Shown here: one piece after another, positions 57,201-64,000 of the stretch
Position numbering within the stretch: position 1 is the stretch's first letter
Layout: every line of letters starts with the position of its first letter
Translations under genes and position numbers: made by a program
The notes under the pieces: generated by a model
What the model saw: the letters and a program-made list of their open reading frames with translations, nothing else
What the model was told of the DNA's origin: nothing
Databases searched by the model: none
NCBI GenBank assembly: GCA_948470475.1
Contig: OX419338.1
Coordinates: 5,801,205-5,865,204, forward strand
From: Galaxea fascicularis
Lineage: Eukaryota > Cnidaria > Anthozoa > Scleractinia > Euphylliidae
Length of the DNA stretch: 64,000 nt
Direction: 5' to 3'

Positions 57201-59104
57201 TTATTAACTTTGTTCATTCAATACTGTAAAGCCCAGGATTTACGCTAAATAGACAATCATTAATAACTAAGTGTAGCCTGATCCCCTGTCATCGTCTTCA
57301 ATCATGAGCAATTTTAAGAGATTCGAAGTTCGCTATCATGACCCGATATTTTTAGGTCTTACCTTTTACCAAGTGTTGATGTTTTATTATTATTTATTTA
57401 TTTATTTATTTATTTATTCCATTTTCACTGCATTAGTTAAAACATATAACTAAATTACATAAAGAGACAATGCATTAGTAAAAGATAAATTATTGCAGTG
57501 GGGAAGGACTAGAAGGGAACATACAAACCATTTGAGCTTATTTTTTTTAATCTTTTATTGTAACTTTTGCCAAAGATTTTAAATCACTGGTTTCAGTGAA
57601 GTTGGCTCCTTCAATAAAGATTATTATCATTCATTCAGTTTATTTATTTAATCCAATCCTGTATCAAATTATATATCTGGGGGGATGGGGGGGGGGGGGT
57701 GACCTTTTATGTGACAGGGATGATCAAATGGGGGTAAAAATTAAAACCCAAAAAAATCCCTGGACTTAAAATTAACCCCCAAAAAATTCCATACCAGTCT
57801 CCAAGCTTAAACATTTCCAGAAAGGATTGCACTTTATTTGCACTGAACTGCACGGAGCAGTATATCCCCAATCTTCAGATTGTTTTTAATACCCCATGAA
57901 ATCCCAGCTTAAATCATTAAGCCACACAAATAAATACTTCTCAAATTAACCCACCCAAAAAAATCCCAGAATCACAAATTCCAAGCCCCAAAAAAATCCT
58001 TCAATCATCACCGTCACTTGGAATCCAGAGTACCCCGGGGATATGATACATGTACAAAATACACACGAAATAAAATAAAATACAGATAGGAAATAGAAAC
58101 ACTAAACTGTTTAATGTTATATTAGACATAAATTTTGTTTTTTCTCTTGTTTATCTGTATTTCATTTTTATTTTCTACTTTGTTTTTGCCGGTGGTTATG
58201 GCCAGCAGTTCCCTCCCCCGAAAAGGGCATGGAGAACTGGGAGAGGATTAAAATTAAATTGGTGAATAATGAAACTTAAAGGAACAACAAATAATTTGTG
58301 TATCTATCTGTGCATCCCAAAGAATTTATAAATTACAGTGACACAACGTTCTGACTTTTTTAAAATAATTTTATTGACTGGCACATCACTCACATCAAAT
58401 CCTGACCCGCCATAAGCTTAGATCTACTTCGCCCCAAAATATATATTTACAGGCTTTTATTATGCCAAAGAAGTGAACGTGTATTATAAGGAAATCGTTT
58501 TACTGCTTCCATGGATATAGGTACTGGGTAACCATCCACACAATCGTAAATCATGAAATGGGCTTTTATAAATAAATTGTTAAGCTATAAAGAACGCGCG
58601 CTTGCGAATTAGACATGCAAAAAATTATAGTTTTCTGTTTTGCGATTTAACTTACCCAGTGTCCTATAAGATCTAACCGCTCTACGAAAATCTGAAAGAA
58701 GCAGAAGAGAGAAAAAACAATAAACTTGCAATTATTATAACAAGAGAGCTTTCAACTCAAACTGTGAAATTGCGACCAGACAATAAGCTTCCTTAGAGAC
58801 AAAAGGTGTTCAAAGTGGTTGTTTAAACATTCAACTGAATTTAAACAACCATGAAATTTCAATGATGAGAAACATTTCAAGGGTGTCTCACTTGACTGTT
58901 TGAAGCACTGTGTACAACTGGCGTCCAAGCACTGTAATGCGTTTTATATTTCTCGGTGTGGAACCCGTGATCGATTACTGATGGTGAAATTCGGGGTTTC
59001 GTGCTTCCTTTGGAGCCGACAATCTCATTCTCTTCCACTGTTCTTCGCGTTTTCTTGCCATTTGCAGAAGAGGGTCGAACATTTCGAGGTATTCCTGCTG
59101 ACAT
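28282..59104 (-). CDS. ECT2L: ECT2L-like F-box and RhoGEF (DH-PH) protein
   Basis: A predicted Rho-family guanine nucleotide exchange factor with an F-box. The 29 coding exons, all GT-AG and in phase, are: 58892-59104, 58656-58691, 56313-56693, 55829-55940, 55179-55390, 54666-54771, 54052-54112, 53293-53359, 53064-53189, 52229-52344, 51929-51981, 51468-51581, 49678-49781, 49269-49347, 48589-48704, 48405-48488, 42043-42111, 39623-39777, 37655-37723, 37130-37181, 36523-36618, 35877-35950, 34818-34859, 33675-33789, 33294-33359, 30913-31007, 30382-30495, 29909-29967, 28282-28412 (1,038 aa; human about 900). The F-box is at about residues 120-168 (ISTYILSFLDPRSLCRAA). A middle region carries VIAIPYEYEGTTLDAL. 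The DH domain, about 690-900, includes LIAQEILSTELAYMNCL and TQLRAYTNFLNNYP. The PH domain follows, with LGLFLFNDALLVA and a C-terminal WVSVLESSISAALE. The order matches vertebrate ECT2L. Exons 8 and 9 are the least conserved and least certain. Intron 16 hosts a GPCR on the other strand. Confidence 0.92.
28891..29018. mobile_element. MITE family D (octamer/E-box palindrome), copy 1
   Basis: The arms CACATGTGCCGAATCTAATG and CATTAGATTCGGCACATGTG flank a poly-A core; each arm contains ATGCAAAT (POU octamer) and CACATGTG (E-box). The outer ends are AAGGCCCATTTCAAACG and CGTTTCAAGCGGGTCT. It lies in the last intron of the ECT2L-like gene. Copy 2 is at 34,598-34,710. Confidence 0.65.
29100..29150. 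mobile_element. 51-bp palindromic micro-element, second member
   Basis: TAGTCTCCTTCGCAGCCG / CGGCTGCGAAGGAGACTA, flanked by GGGAAATG on both sides (29092-29099 and 29151-29158). Same family as 8765-8817, with G/A differences that are mirrored in both arms. Confidence 0.65.
29269..29793 (-). mobile_element. Hairpin-tailed MITE, copy 2, carrying a protein N terminus
   Basis: On the minus strand the TIR TTAGTAAAATCCAACT starts at 29793 and its partner TTAGTAAAATCCAACTAGTT is at 29375-29394. A large hairpin (29269-29374) abuts that partner: AACAACTATTCCTCGAGCCC pairs with GGGCGAGAGGAATAATTGTT, with an inner TGAGTCAATAGCCCAT stem. Between the TIRs, from about 29670 down, is an ATG frame MAAESRFAEVWDEYLSSLL followed by STKKLSKYGMKIFNG, with a donor-like G|GTAGGA just after. 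That segment resembles the N-terminal helical domain of tyrosine-recombinase/KIAA1958-like proteins that are common in cnidarian genomes; this is recognition, not a search result. It lies in intron 28 of the ECT2L-like gene. Confidence 0.6.
31297..31580. mobile_element. 'CCAATCA' MITE, full copy 1
   Basis: AGAGTGGTTTTCAATCGAGT at the left is the imperfect complement of the right end (CTCAATTGACAACCGCTCT). The interior has many ATTGGTT/AACCAAT motifs and the block AAGCGCGGGAAAATGCG. Second copy at 53,424-53,700, partial copy at 20,283-20,445. Confidence 0.65.
31592..32838. mobile_element. 1.25-kb element with C-rich TIRs
   Basis: The left end GGGGCCGACCATTTAACTTT then a G run is matched by a C run then AAGAGTTAAATGGTCGGCCCC at the right, giving TIRs of about 45 bp. 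Inside each end lie several 'ctgcaggatttttttt' units. The middle (about 31,850-32,470) is AT-rich and non-coding. It abuts MITE family C copy 2. It is inside an ECT2L-like intron. Confidence 0.6.
32500..32612. repeat. Degenerate minisatellite, about 22-bp unit
   Basis: About four to five imperfect copies of 'taggctaaccagagtgttat'. Related but looser copies extend back to about 32,380. It lies within the C-rich-TIR element. Confidence 0.5.
32839..33208. mobile_element. MITE family C, copy 2
   Basis: AGGGAGTTTTAGCAGCGACG on the left and CGTCCTAGTTGCTAAAACACCCT on the right; the interior matches the 25,157-25,486 copy in order. It lies in intron 25 of the ECT2L-like gene, ending less than 100 bp from exon 25. 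Confidence 0.65.
34270..34597. repeat. Nested inverted-repeat segment
   Basis: Reiterated 'cgtgctactaccgtgtcgaac' / 'gcacggcagtagcacgacg' arms and two copies of 'gaattaaattcgac' form an inverted structure directly next to MITE family D copy 2. It is probably one or two collapsed MITEs. Confidence 0.4.
34598..34710. mobile_element. MITE family D, copy 2
   Basis: The arms TTCACATGTGCCAAATCTAA and TTAGATTCGGCACATGTGAA, followed by GTTCGACGTTTGAACCGGGCC. Each arm contains ATGCAAAT and CACATGTG as in copy 1. It lies in an ECT2L-like intron about 110 bp from exon 23. Confidence 0.65.
35618..35869 (+). CDS. Possible small ORF (83 aa), antisense within ECT2L-like intron
   Basis: The frame begins MGDKYVGKGVLQKCMRSTRQ in a good initiation context (A at -3, G at +4) and ends 7 nt before the opposite-strand exon 22 (35877). 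The product is basic and polar, with a Ser/Pro-rich tail (SSELSPSP) and no known domain. It may be a nested micro-gene or chance. Confidence 0.25.
   Translation: MGDKYVGKGVLQKCMRSTRQDDHLDQVLNYRLALLTRKDNNVTISPFPLNTSKDSPISFVSNLTDLSTLRFRMKGSSELSPSP
36940..36990. repeat. G-rich low-complexity tract
   Basis: Runs of 5-13 G separated by short spacers on the plus strand, compatible with G-quadruplex formation. It lies in the ECT2L-like intron between exons 20 and 21. Confidence 0.6.
37347..37564 (+). mobile_element. Hairpin-tailed MITE, copy 3
   Basis: Perfect 17-bp TIRs TTAGAATAAATCTACTA (37347-37363) and its complement (37528-37544). A small hairpin AACAAT...ATTGTT (37545-37564) abuts the right TIR. 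The interior has 'gattggctatgctactcg' as in copy 1, and ATGGCGGCC, matching the start context of the copy 2 frame but closed by an early stop. It lies between ECT2L-like exons 19 and 20. Confidence 0.65.
38533..39010. mobile_element. MITE family B, copy 2
   Basis: CCAGGGTCTGGAATT at the left and AATTTCGGACCCTGG at the right, with GTCGCCAGCTGGCGACCAGC blocks near the right end and a poly-T tract near the left. It is intronic in the ECT2L-like gene. Confidence 0.55.
39495..39612 (+). mobile_element. tRNA-derived SINE fragment
   Basis: A box A-like CTCAGTGGTAGAGCATCTGA is followed, at tRNA-like spacing, by a decayed box B (GGTCATAGCCTTGATTC) and then 'gagaactcgggtttttc'. The fold is not a clean cloverleaf and unrelated sequence follows, so this is a SINE rather than a tRNA gene. 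It sits within about 15 bp of the exon 18 splice donor of the ECT2L-like gene. Confidence 0.6.
41128..41152. repeat. (AAAT)n microsatellite
   Basis: About six uninterrupted TAAA units, intronic. Confidence 0.8.
41374..41490. mobile_element. 117-bp palindromic MITE
   Basis: GGCCGAGTTGTTCGAAGCAT at the left is the imperfect complement of ATGCTTCGAGTAACTCGACC at the right, and GGTTAC/GTTAGCGCTAACC blocks continue the pairing inward. It lies in intron 17 of the ECT2L-like gene. Confidence 0.6.
44290..44720 (+). mobile_element. Full-length composite SINE
   Basis: Tripartite structure: a decayed tRNA-like head ending in a box B (GGGGGTTCAAGCCCAGG near 44323), a central body ('ggtcccgtctcacag... 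ttaaagaacccac'), and a LINE-like 3' tail 'gtaaagcgctttgag...aagcgctatataaat'. It lies in intron 16 of the ECT2L-like gene, about 600 bp upstream of the nested GPCR. Confidence 0.75.
45336..47060 (+). CDS. Class A (rhodopsin-type) GPCR with giant Gln/Pro-rich ICL3
   Basis: A predicted seven-helix plasma-membrane receptor of 574 aa in one coding exon. I chose the ATG at 45336; an acceptor-like 'tttatttgcag' at 45298 suggests a spliced 5' UTR. Landmarks: TM1 GN at 31-32; TM2 LAISD, D60; ECL1 W80 (SWRFGD); TM3 end NRF at 111-113 in place of DRY; ECL2 Cys 166; TM5 about 178-199; TM6 about 490-513 with FLFIWIP; TM7 INPALY near 537-541; a Cys-rich tail (ECCECLEC) that could be palmitoylated. The NRF and WxFG features point to melatonin-receptor-like or related orphan receptors, but the ligand is not predictable. 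ICL3 (about 211-487) has about 17 PQ dipeptides in units like EPQTAxQ; normal ICL3 length is tens of residues. The gene lies wholly inside intron 16 of the ECT2L-like gene, on the opposite strand. Confidence 0.9.
   Translation: MQSLELPSRSVVQVVMESFSWTVIAIAGLLGNILVCVAFYRNPVLRRLTPVYIITLAISDILNCCTNAVFVGVTLITGSWRFGDNGCFVCGMSIPFLICVTISTMSLTAINRFIKATNSELFRRIFSLKRSVMIVIGLWIAVALVILVPFYLGGIKFVFYPGYAVCLPSFQGKFHAYTIITYASFMTASLIIVPVCYYKVHQAFRQVLLQESQAISQPREAQTPQHQQVDHQPDEPQLKHQTDETQDSYQPQDPQATQQPEQAQTLLQRGGSQEVLKRREKQASQHPKELQTANKAKKPQAANRQEELLAVKKRPPQAKTVQSCLETQQPQPNTCSRVSGCVETQQPQEGERIEEPQTAHQLPVMKAKGFFKAQRALKKVSPQGVQVVCSRGEPQTAKQSQGGEEEISNKTPDTQTPQQLDEPQVNQPQTEPQATHQPQTPLYNYQHHKGQKSEKQDTLQTQQRTDQRQEPQTAQNSDIVTKAKEAKITKMMFAIVLAFLFIWIPLLVTITVTRVSLGTVPREITMLVSYGTNISSLINPALYAIMNRSYRNEFKYILRSMKFYVSECCECLEC
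47154..47393. repeat. MITE family A, copy 2
   Basis: TTACAGTGCGACTACTTCAA on the left and TCGGAGCAGTTGCACTGTAA on the right; the interior matches the 2,921-3,162 copy in reverse orientation. It starts about 95 bp after the GPCR stop and may be included in its 3' UTR. Confidence 0.7.
47850..48110. repeat. Dispersed repeat rich in 'ttcaaggag / ttttcaaggac'
   Basis: Internally reiterated short motifs, with 'gtgctgg' and 'acgaaccctg' at the two ends. Its style is that of a non-coding interspersed repeat. The 109-codon frame through it has no recognisable domain. Confidence 0.4.
48800..48930. repeat. (ATCA)n tetranucleotide repeat, degenerating
   Basis: Pure ATCA units at about 48800-48823, then imperfect 'accaacta / gaccaac' units to about 48930. 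Intronic. Confidence 0.75.
49782..51467. other. ECT2L-like intron 12: no gene, degenerate repeats
   Basis: Several 60-100 codon frames on both strands (for example 49841-50104 and 50274-50567) have no domain I recognise and overlap one another. Repeat traces: 'acccaacatgttggacccagcaatc' near 50570 and a palindromic 'gtccatactgtaagttacgg' segment near 51010-51100. A box-A-like CTCAGTGGTTGAGC at about 51392 is a probable SINE scrap. Confidence 0.4.
51702..51780. repeat. Short telomere-like (TTAGGG) run plus (TG)n
   Basis: Two to three TTAGGG/GGGTTA units at about 51702-51727, then a poly-T and a (GT)n microsatellite near 51769-51783. Intronic in the ECT2L-like gene. Confidence 0.6.
53424..53700. 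mobile_element. 'CCAATCA' MITE, full copy 2
   Basis: GTGGTTTTCAGTTGAGTGTC at the left and GATACTCAGAATGAAAACCAC at the right are imperfect inverted ends. The interior has the same CCAATC/GATTGGT motifs and 'cattttcccgcgcttggg' block as 31,297-31,580, inverted. It lies in the intron between exons 7 and 8. Confidence 0.65.
54204..54503. repeat. Large (GAT)n trinucleotide microsatellite
   Basis: About 300 bp of GAT/GAC/AAT units in the ECT2L-like intron between exons 6 and 7. It reads as poly-Asp, poly-Met or poly-His/Ile in different frames; these are not proteins. Confidence 0.9.
56700..56812. repeat. Tetranucleotide repeats (AAAT / GAAC / GACA)
   Basis: Successive tracts of TAAA, AATG, AACG and GACA units immediately upstream (on the minus strand) of the ECT2L-like F-box exon acceptor. 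The plus-strand polarity gives GTTT/TTGT-rich pyrimidine sequence on the transcribed side. Another (TATT)n lies at 57381-57420. Confidence 0.8.
57660..58040. repeat. Dispersed non-coding repeat with G/A-rich blocks
   Basis: It starts in a G run near 57,680 and contains repeated 'aaaaaatccc' and 'ttaaaattaacccccaaaaaattcc' units, ending 'gagtaccccgggg'. It resembles the element at 16,500-16,790. Intronic in the ECT2L-like gene. Confidence 0.45.
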
Positions 59105-59546
59105 TTGTCGCTGTCTTTCAGGATACTGCCGAGGTTTCGCTAAGCCGTAAACATCAACGATGGCATGTTTATGAACAGGATGAAAGCGCGCACATTTTAG
59201 ATCGGCGTCCTGCGGTTGTCAAGGTCAACGCGACGTTGTACCCTAAGTCTACCCCTGAGGGTAAAGTGTGACGGCAAGATGATGAGATATTTTTTTCTCT
59301 AATCCTGTAATATCACAGAGAATAAAATACAATACTGAGAAAGATAACGCTCATTTACCTTAAAATATCTTCCTGGAGGAAAAAGAACATCAAATTAAAG
59401 GCACAACTTTAATGGGGTATCCCAGCCAAACTGTCGAGCTGTCTTTTCTGGTTGGTATTCCTGTGTAGTTTCACAAGAGACTGGTTACTACGACGAAATC
59501 TTGGCAGTTCATTCCTTCTTCACTACGCTCATCATGAGGAGAAATT
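59105..59546. promoter_or_regulatory. Head-to-head intergenic region, candidate bidirectional promoter
   Basis: Only 442 bp separate the start codons of the minus-strand ECT2L-like gene (59104) and the plus-strand 250-aa gene (59547). Two forkhead-type motifs lie on the ECT2L side: GTAAACA (59147-59153) and TGTTTA (59166-59171). No TATA box is obvious. Shared regulation is inferred from spacing; UTRs must fit inside this interval. Confidence 0.5.
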
Positions 59547-62439
59547 ATGTCCTCAGAAAGGGGATTCGGACAGCCAAGAAACCAAAACTCTGACGGTATG
59601 TAGAACCTAAGTTGTCCTTAACGATGTGATCATTTCACCTGGTTCAATTAGAAAGCGCTGTTCTTAGCTAATTTTGTGTGGTGAATGTTGTTTTACTCGC
59701 AGGCGGCCGGCCAAGCAAATTTTTATACTCGGGGAAAAATAGTAAGACTGATCCCTGGAGTACAAATAACGAGGATCATGAAGACGGCATAGAGCTTCCT
59801 TTACAGCCGAAAAACAAGTTACTGAAAACACACAATAAGCCTGGTATGACGGGTTTGTACATTCAGTCGTATCTTAAATGTTTGTGATTATGGTAACAAA
59901 CACTGTACTGATTCCGTAATTTCGGTATATTCGTCACAGGATCTGAGCTTGACGATGTGTGGAGTATACGCAAAAACGTACAAGTCAGTCAGGCAACTAA
60001 GAAAGGAACGGTGTTGAACGCGAATAAATCTTCTTCCACGTACTATTCAAGGCATGGGGGACTGAGCGGTGAGCAAACTTTAAGGTGTTGTGTTATGCTT
60101 GGTGCGATATGTACAATGTAAAGATGTAATGCTCGTAATTAACTTGGCTCTCAATAAACCTTGAGGGGTTTTTTTTTATTTCACTTGAGAAATTTTTATT
60201 TCGGGGTTTAGGGTTCAATCTCAATAAGCTTATTGTTTCTTGAGCATAAGTTTAATTTTACCCATTGTTATTGCGTAACCGTGTTTACTGGCAAAACAGC
60301 TTTACTGCTTCTAAGATCGATTATTAACTTTTCGAGGTTAACCGCGAATGTTTTCTCCCAGGCACAGGGGAAATAGAGAATTCAGTCTTGAACAGAGGAG
60401 AAAACGACGACTTTTTCAGCTCAAATAGGGGTGAGCGTTGTTATGATCTCATGTGGTGTTTTCTTAAGTTTTGTGTTACGGTATTACACCATTCAAAACC
60501 GCCTTGTCACTGGCTGTGTGAAAGTCGATTTTAATTAATTAGTGATGTTTTCGGGTTCTCGGTGTACTTAAATTCACCTGCCTTCTGGATAACGTAAGTA
60601 ATTCCGTTCCTAAATTTTGGTGGCAAGGCGAAAATTGCTAACTGGATTAATTAAGGCGCTTGAAAATCTTCTGTTTATTTTAGAAACTAAGGAATGTAAA
60701 CTCAGTTGATTAGAAAAACGTACAGTACATTGGTGTAATAAAATAATCCCGGCTCTGATGGTTCTAGGGGTCTTACTTTATTTTTCACGGTAAATGTTAC
60801 TGTTGGAAATTTTTAAATGTATTTTTTAAGCTCACACTGAGTGAGTGTCACACTGGATTAAAAAAAATGTTTGTCCATTAATAATTAAGGGGTGTTTGGC
60901 TGAATTTATACTAGAGACAGATTAACTATGCAGATAGATCATCCATCAGGATGGATCTTCCATCTGGGAGTAACTTGGAAAAAGAAGTGTAGTTTGTCTG
61001 ATAATTTGTTTGTGTATAAATATGGGGAAAACAGAGGCATCATACGTCCAGACAAACTGTCATCGATGGTAGTTCATTTTAAGTAACAGGCAAACTATTG
61101 TGGATAATTTGTGCCAGTGGATGATGTGTCTGTTTTCTCATATTGGCTGGGTTTATAGAAGAGATTGATTATCTGTCTGGGACGAACTTGGGCAGAGAAG
61201 GGTAGTTTGTCTGATAATTCGGCCCGTGTATAAATATGCGAAAACAGATGTCATCCGTCTGGTTGAACTATCAAGGTAGTTTGTCTTGACAGAGGTACTA
61301 TCTTCATTTTTAATGAGGTTACTATAGATGATTGGAGAATGAAATAGTAATAATTATAGTGGTATTGGATTTTCCTATTGGCTTGAACAAGCAGCTATTT
61401 CTTTCACAAGAAGCTATGTACTGGAGAGTGCTGATTTTGGAAGCTAATCTGGAACTCAAAGGCCACACTTTGTCATTAACTCCTAAAACTGTCACGTGTC
61501 ATGATCCTTCTCAAGCAGGGTTAATTTTACTTCTGCCTTTCAGATCATAAATCATGGAGTATTGCAAGAGGCTCTAACTTCTCATATTCAGATAAATCAA
61601 GGTTTAGTCCAGGAAACCAGGGCACTTCAACCCTGAGTCAGCCAGATGACTTTCTGGATTTGAGACACTCTCCTGGAACAGATAAAAATGATATGGTGTC
61701 TAAGAAAAATCTTTTGAACAGCAAACTGCGGATGGCTGGAGGTAATTTGGTCAATCATGTTGGTTATTCTTAGCCTGAAGAATGTTAAACAAATTTCATG
61801 TCTACAACGAGGGATAAACTAATGTTAAAAACATGTATATATTTTATTCTTACAAAAGGCATCCATCTCACTCAACTTATAACATCTCTGGCTGAGAATC
61901 ACAACATGACAGTTTAGTTTAAAAAACCTCTGCATTGACAAACACTCAAGCTTGACGTTGTTTCAAATGTTTTGAGTGGAACTAAAATAATATTATTTTG
62001 ATCTAGGTTTACTAGAATGCTGTATCAGAATAGAAACTTTTTCTACCCCCAAGACTTTTGTTCTGGCCCCAAAGAGCCGCTTGCTTTATCCAGAGAATGA
62101 GTCACTATCCAGTGGTTAACAGATATTAAGGCTAATACACATTCTCTGCTGGATAGTGAATTATCTGCTGGCTATATACATGTTAGAACTTTGAACTATT
62201 GAGGCCAGTATTTCAGTGAAATACACTGAGTTTTGTTGGTAATTTACATGTAGTTTTGCACCTGTTTTGCAGCTCCTCAGGTAGCAACAAGAGAAATGTC
62301 AGCAAGAACACGGCGTGCAAAGAAGATGCATGATGCCCATCTTAGGTCCATGGGATTGGGCAAGTTTACGCCAAGTACTAATGGTTCCAATAGTCTACCA
62401 GGCGATGAGCAAAACAAAGATGATGATGATGACTTTTAG
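59547..62439 (+). CDS. Uncharacterised 250-aa protein, six exons
   Basis: Exons with GT-AG junctions, every intron in phase 1: 59547-59595, 59703-59843, 59940-60068, 60362-60430, 61544-61741, 62273-62439. The start MSSERGFGQPRNQNSDG was chosen because the ATG 14 nt earlier (59533) is out of frame and closes quickly. The product is polar and low in hydrophobics (Ser, Asn, Lys, Gly, Asp), with no signal peptide or membrane segment. The C terminus has a basic helix-like stretch (ARTRRAKKMHDAHLRSMGLG) and ends in an acidic DDDDDF tail. I do not recognise the family. It lies head to head with the ECT2L-like gene. Six clean junctions sharing one phase make it very likely real even without an identity. 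Confidence 0.8.
60880..61310. repeat. Duplicated segment in intron 4 of the 250-aa gene
   Basis: Two similar stretches about 210 bp apart share 'gtagtttgtctgataatt' and 'gtgtataaatatg.gaaaaca' (about 60990-61035 and 61201-61250). It looks like a dispersed repeat with internal duplication. Confidence 0.5.
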
Positions 62440-63437
62440 GAATTAATTATATATCTAATATTTAGTTATTCATTTCATAGTCATCTCGCAAATGTGTTTT
62501 CTTATTTCAGACTCAGACACTAACTCTTTCCCCTCAAATGGTATGAATCGTATTTGTTGCTTCATTTTCTCCTTTTGGATGAGACTCACTTTTTGGCTTA
62601 TTCAAACTAGGGTGCATGCTGGTCACCATACCATAACACTAGAAAGTCAGTTACTGCCACTGATTTGGCCAAAAATTTAAACAACTGAACATGTACATTT
62701 ACCATATACAGTAGCATTCATCGTCAATTTGTTTCTTGACAGAAGCATGAATTGTGTGGTTACAGTAAATGTCCATGCCTCCTGGAAGATTTTTTGAATT
62801 GACCCCCCCTATCCTCTGGAAATTCCATTAGCTCCATACTTTTCTTCAAAAACGTTTGCTTTTACCACCCCTCTCCCCCATGAAATTTCCATTGACCTTC
62901 TGTGGGGGAAGGTATGGATATTTATGGAACTGTACATTGCTTGTGATCTCCATCATGGTGGGCCCTGATTAAACTCATGGAAAGTTTAACTTGTACAATA
63001 CAACTGAAACTCAGAATTGTGTCAAAGAATATGAATTACAAGTATGGTGATCAATATACTCGTGATTTCCTGATCTTTGTGAAATTCTGTTTTGTAATTT
63101 GCACATTGACAGGAGCAGCTGTTGACTTTCTTACATGCTGCTTGCCTTGGTATTGTGTAGTGGTGTAGATAATTTCTGATGTTTGTTAGTAGCTGTTGGG
63201 GGGCTTTGTATTGTTATAGATGTGGTTGTAGTGTGTTTGGATTTCGGTGACACTGTCTGTGGTACGAGCCAGATCGTATCAATCACATGTTTTAATTCCT
63301 AGGACAGTGGGACTTACTGTACGTCCCTCCACACACAGTTGTATTGCACAGTATGCTGAAACAGTAGTACGTATTCACTAGACTGCAAAAAATATCCGTT
63401 GTGTTCTGTTTCCATCGATTAGTCATGACAGCTCAAT
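62440..63437. other. 3' region of the 250-aa gene; nothing further recognised
   Basis: Presumed 3' UTR and flank. A possible alternative mini-exon (acceptor 'cttatttcag' at about 62508, then DSDTNSFPSNG, donor GTATGA) keeps phase 1 but lies after the stop. No other gene is seen. Confidence 0.35.
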
Positions 63438-63792
63438 CCAGGGTTGCCTTGGTCAGGGAAAAAATCGGGAAAAAAAAAGAATTTTTTCATGGTCAGGGAA
63501 AAGTCTGGGAATTGTGTATCAAGTTAGGGAAATTTTGAATTCTACCCGAAAGTCAGTCAAAACTCGGGGGATTTTACTTTTGCCAAGGCGTTAGGTTGCG
63601 GGGGAGGATTCCTTGTTATTAAACATATCGTCTTTTCCAAAAACTCCTGCAAAGAAATTGATTTTCCTAGGTACATTGGGGCTTTATTGTGTAAGGTGTG
63701 ACTTGGATAGTCGGTGAAGATTGGTTTGTAGTCAGTGAAAAGTCAGGGAAATGTCAGGGATTTCTTTCTGTCCCGGTAAGTGGCAACCCTGG
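63438..63792. mobile_element. MITE-like repeat with 'CCAGGGTTGCC' ends
   Basis: CCAGGGTTGCC (63438-63448) and GGCAACCCTGG (63782-63792) are perfect 11-bp inverted ends. The interior has reiterated 'gtcagggaaa' units. Non-coding. Confidence 0.6.
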
Positions 63793-64000
63793 TTGATGCT
63801 GCTCTGTTGACATCGTTGATGAAAGCTTTAAGCAATAATTTGGGTGATCTACCAGAGACCCTTAGGGTCTAACCACTGAAGTGTGGCATTGCAGGCATAC
63901 TGTGGCAATATCAAATGAGCCTTTGTCGTATAAATTTTATACAAGGCGTCAGTACAGCGGAGCTCAATAATATAATTTGTTTTGCACTTTCCACACGTTT

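Noticed and set aside
59214..59230. Possible X-box (GTTGTCAAGGTCAAC) in the divergent promoter
   Set aside because: The half-sites are not properly inverted and deviate from the RFX consensus.
1..64000. CRISPR arrays, operons, bacterial promoters or ribosome binding sites
   Set aside because: Spliced genes, SINEs and LINEs show this is animal nuclear DNA; no regularly spaced identical repeats with unique spacers were seen.

Overview
Eukaryotic (animal) genomic DNA, AT-rich, with long introns, GT-AG splice sites and dense short inverted-repeat elements. The gene repertoire (a CD2AP/CIN85-type adaptor, an F-box/RhoGEF of the ECT2L type, an intronless class A GPCR) and the style of the repeats (tRNA-derived SINE with a conserved body, L2/CR1-like LINE tails, many 100-500 bp palindromic MITEs) suggest an anthozoan cnidarian, most likely a stony coral. 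That assignment is inference from recognition; no database search was run.

Layout. 1-4.07 kb: gene-free, holding a LINE 3' remnant and two MITEs. 4,074-16,174 (minus): CD2AP/SH3KBP1 orthologue, reconstructed as 12 coding exons, 709 aa, with three SH3 domains, a capping-protein-interaction motif and a C-terminal coiled coil. 16.2-22.7 kb: gene-free and rich in transposons (LINE fragments, a 1.4 kb long-TIR element inside a LINE, several MITEs). 22,735-23,748 (minus): an unrecognised 337-aa ORF. 23.7-28.3 kb: MITEs and a possible small exon. 28,282-59,104 (minus): ECT2L orthologue, reconstructed as 29 coding exons that stay in phase throughout, 1,038 aa (F-box near the N terminus, DH then PH domain at the C terminus). 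Its introns host many MITEs, SINEs and microsatellites. Intron 16 contains, on the opposite strand, a complete single-coding-exon GPCR (45,336-47,060) with an intracellular loop 3 of about 280 residues made of Gln/Pro-rich repeats. 59,105-59,546: short head-to-head intergenic region. 59,547-62,439 (plus): six-exon, 250-aa protein I do not recognise. 62.4-64.0 kb: non-coding, one MITE-like repeat.

How things fit together: the CD2AP-type protein is an endocytic/actin adaptor and the ECT2L-type protein a predicted Rho-family exchange factor; both concern cytoskeletal signalling, but they are separate transcription units and no operon-like coordination is implied. ECT2L and the 250-aa gene are divergent and may share a promoter. 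The most unusual structural signal is a MITE family (copies at 3.2, 29.3 and 37.3 kb) in which the terminal inverted repeats differ between copies but match within each copy, and in which every copy has an extra hairpin abutting the same end.
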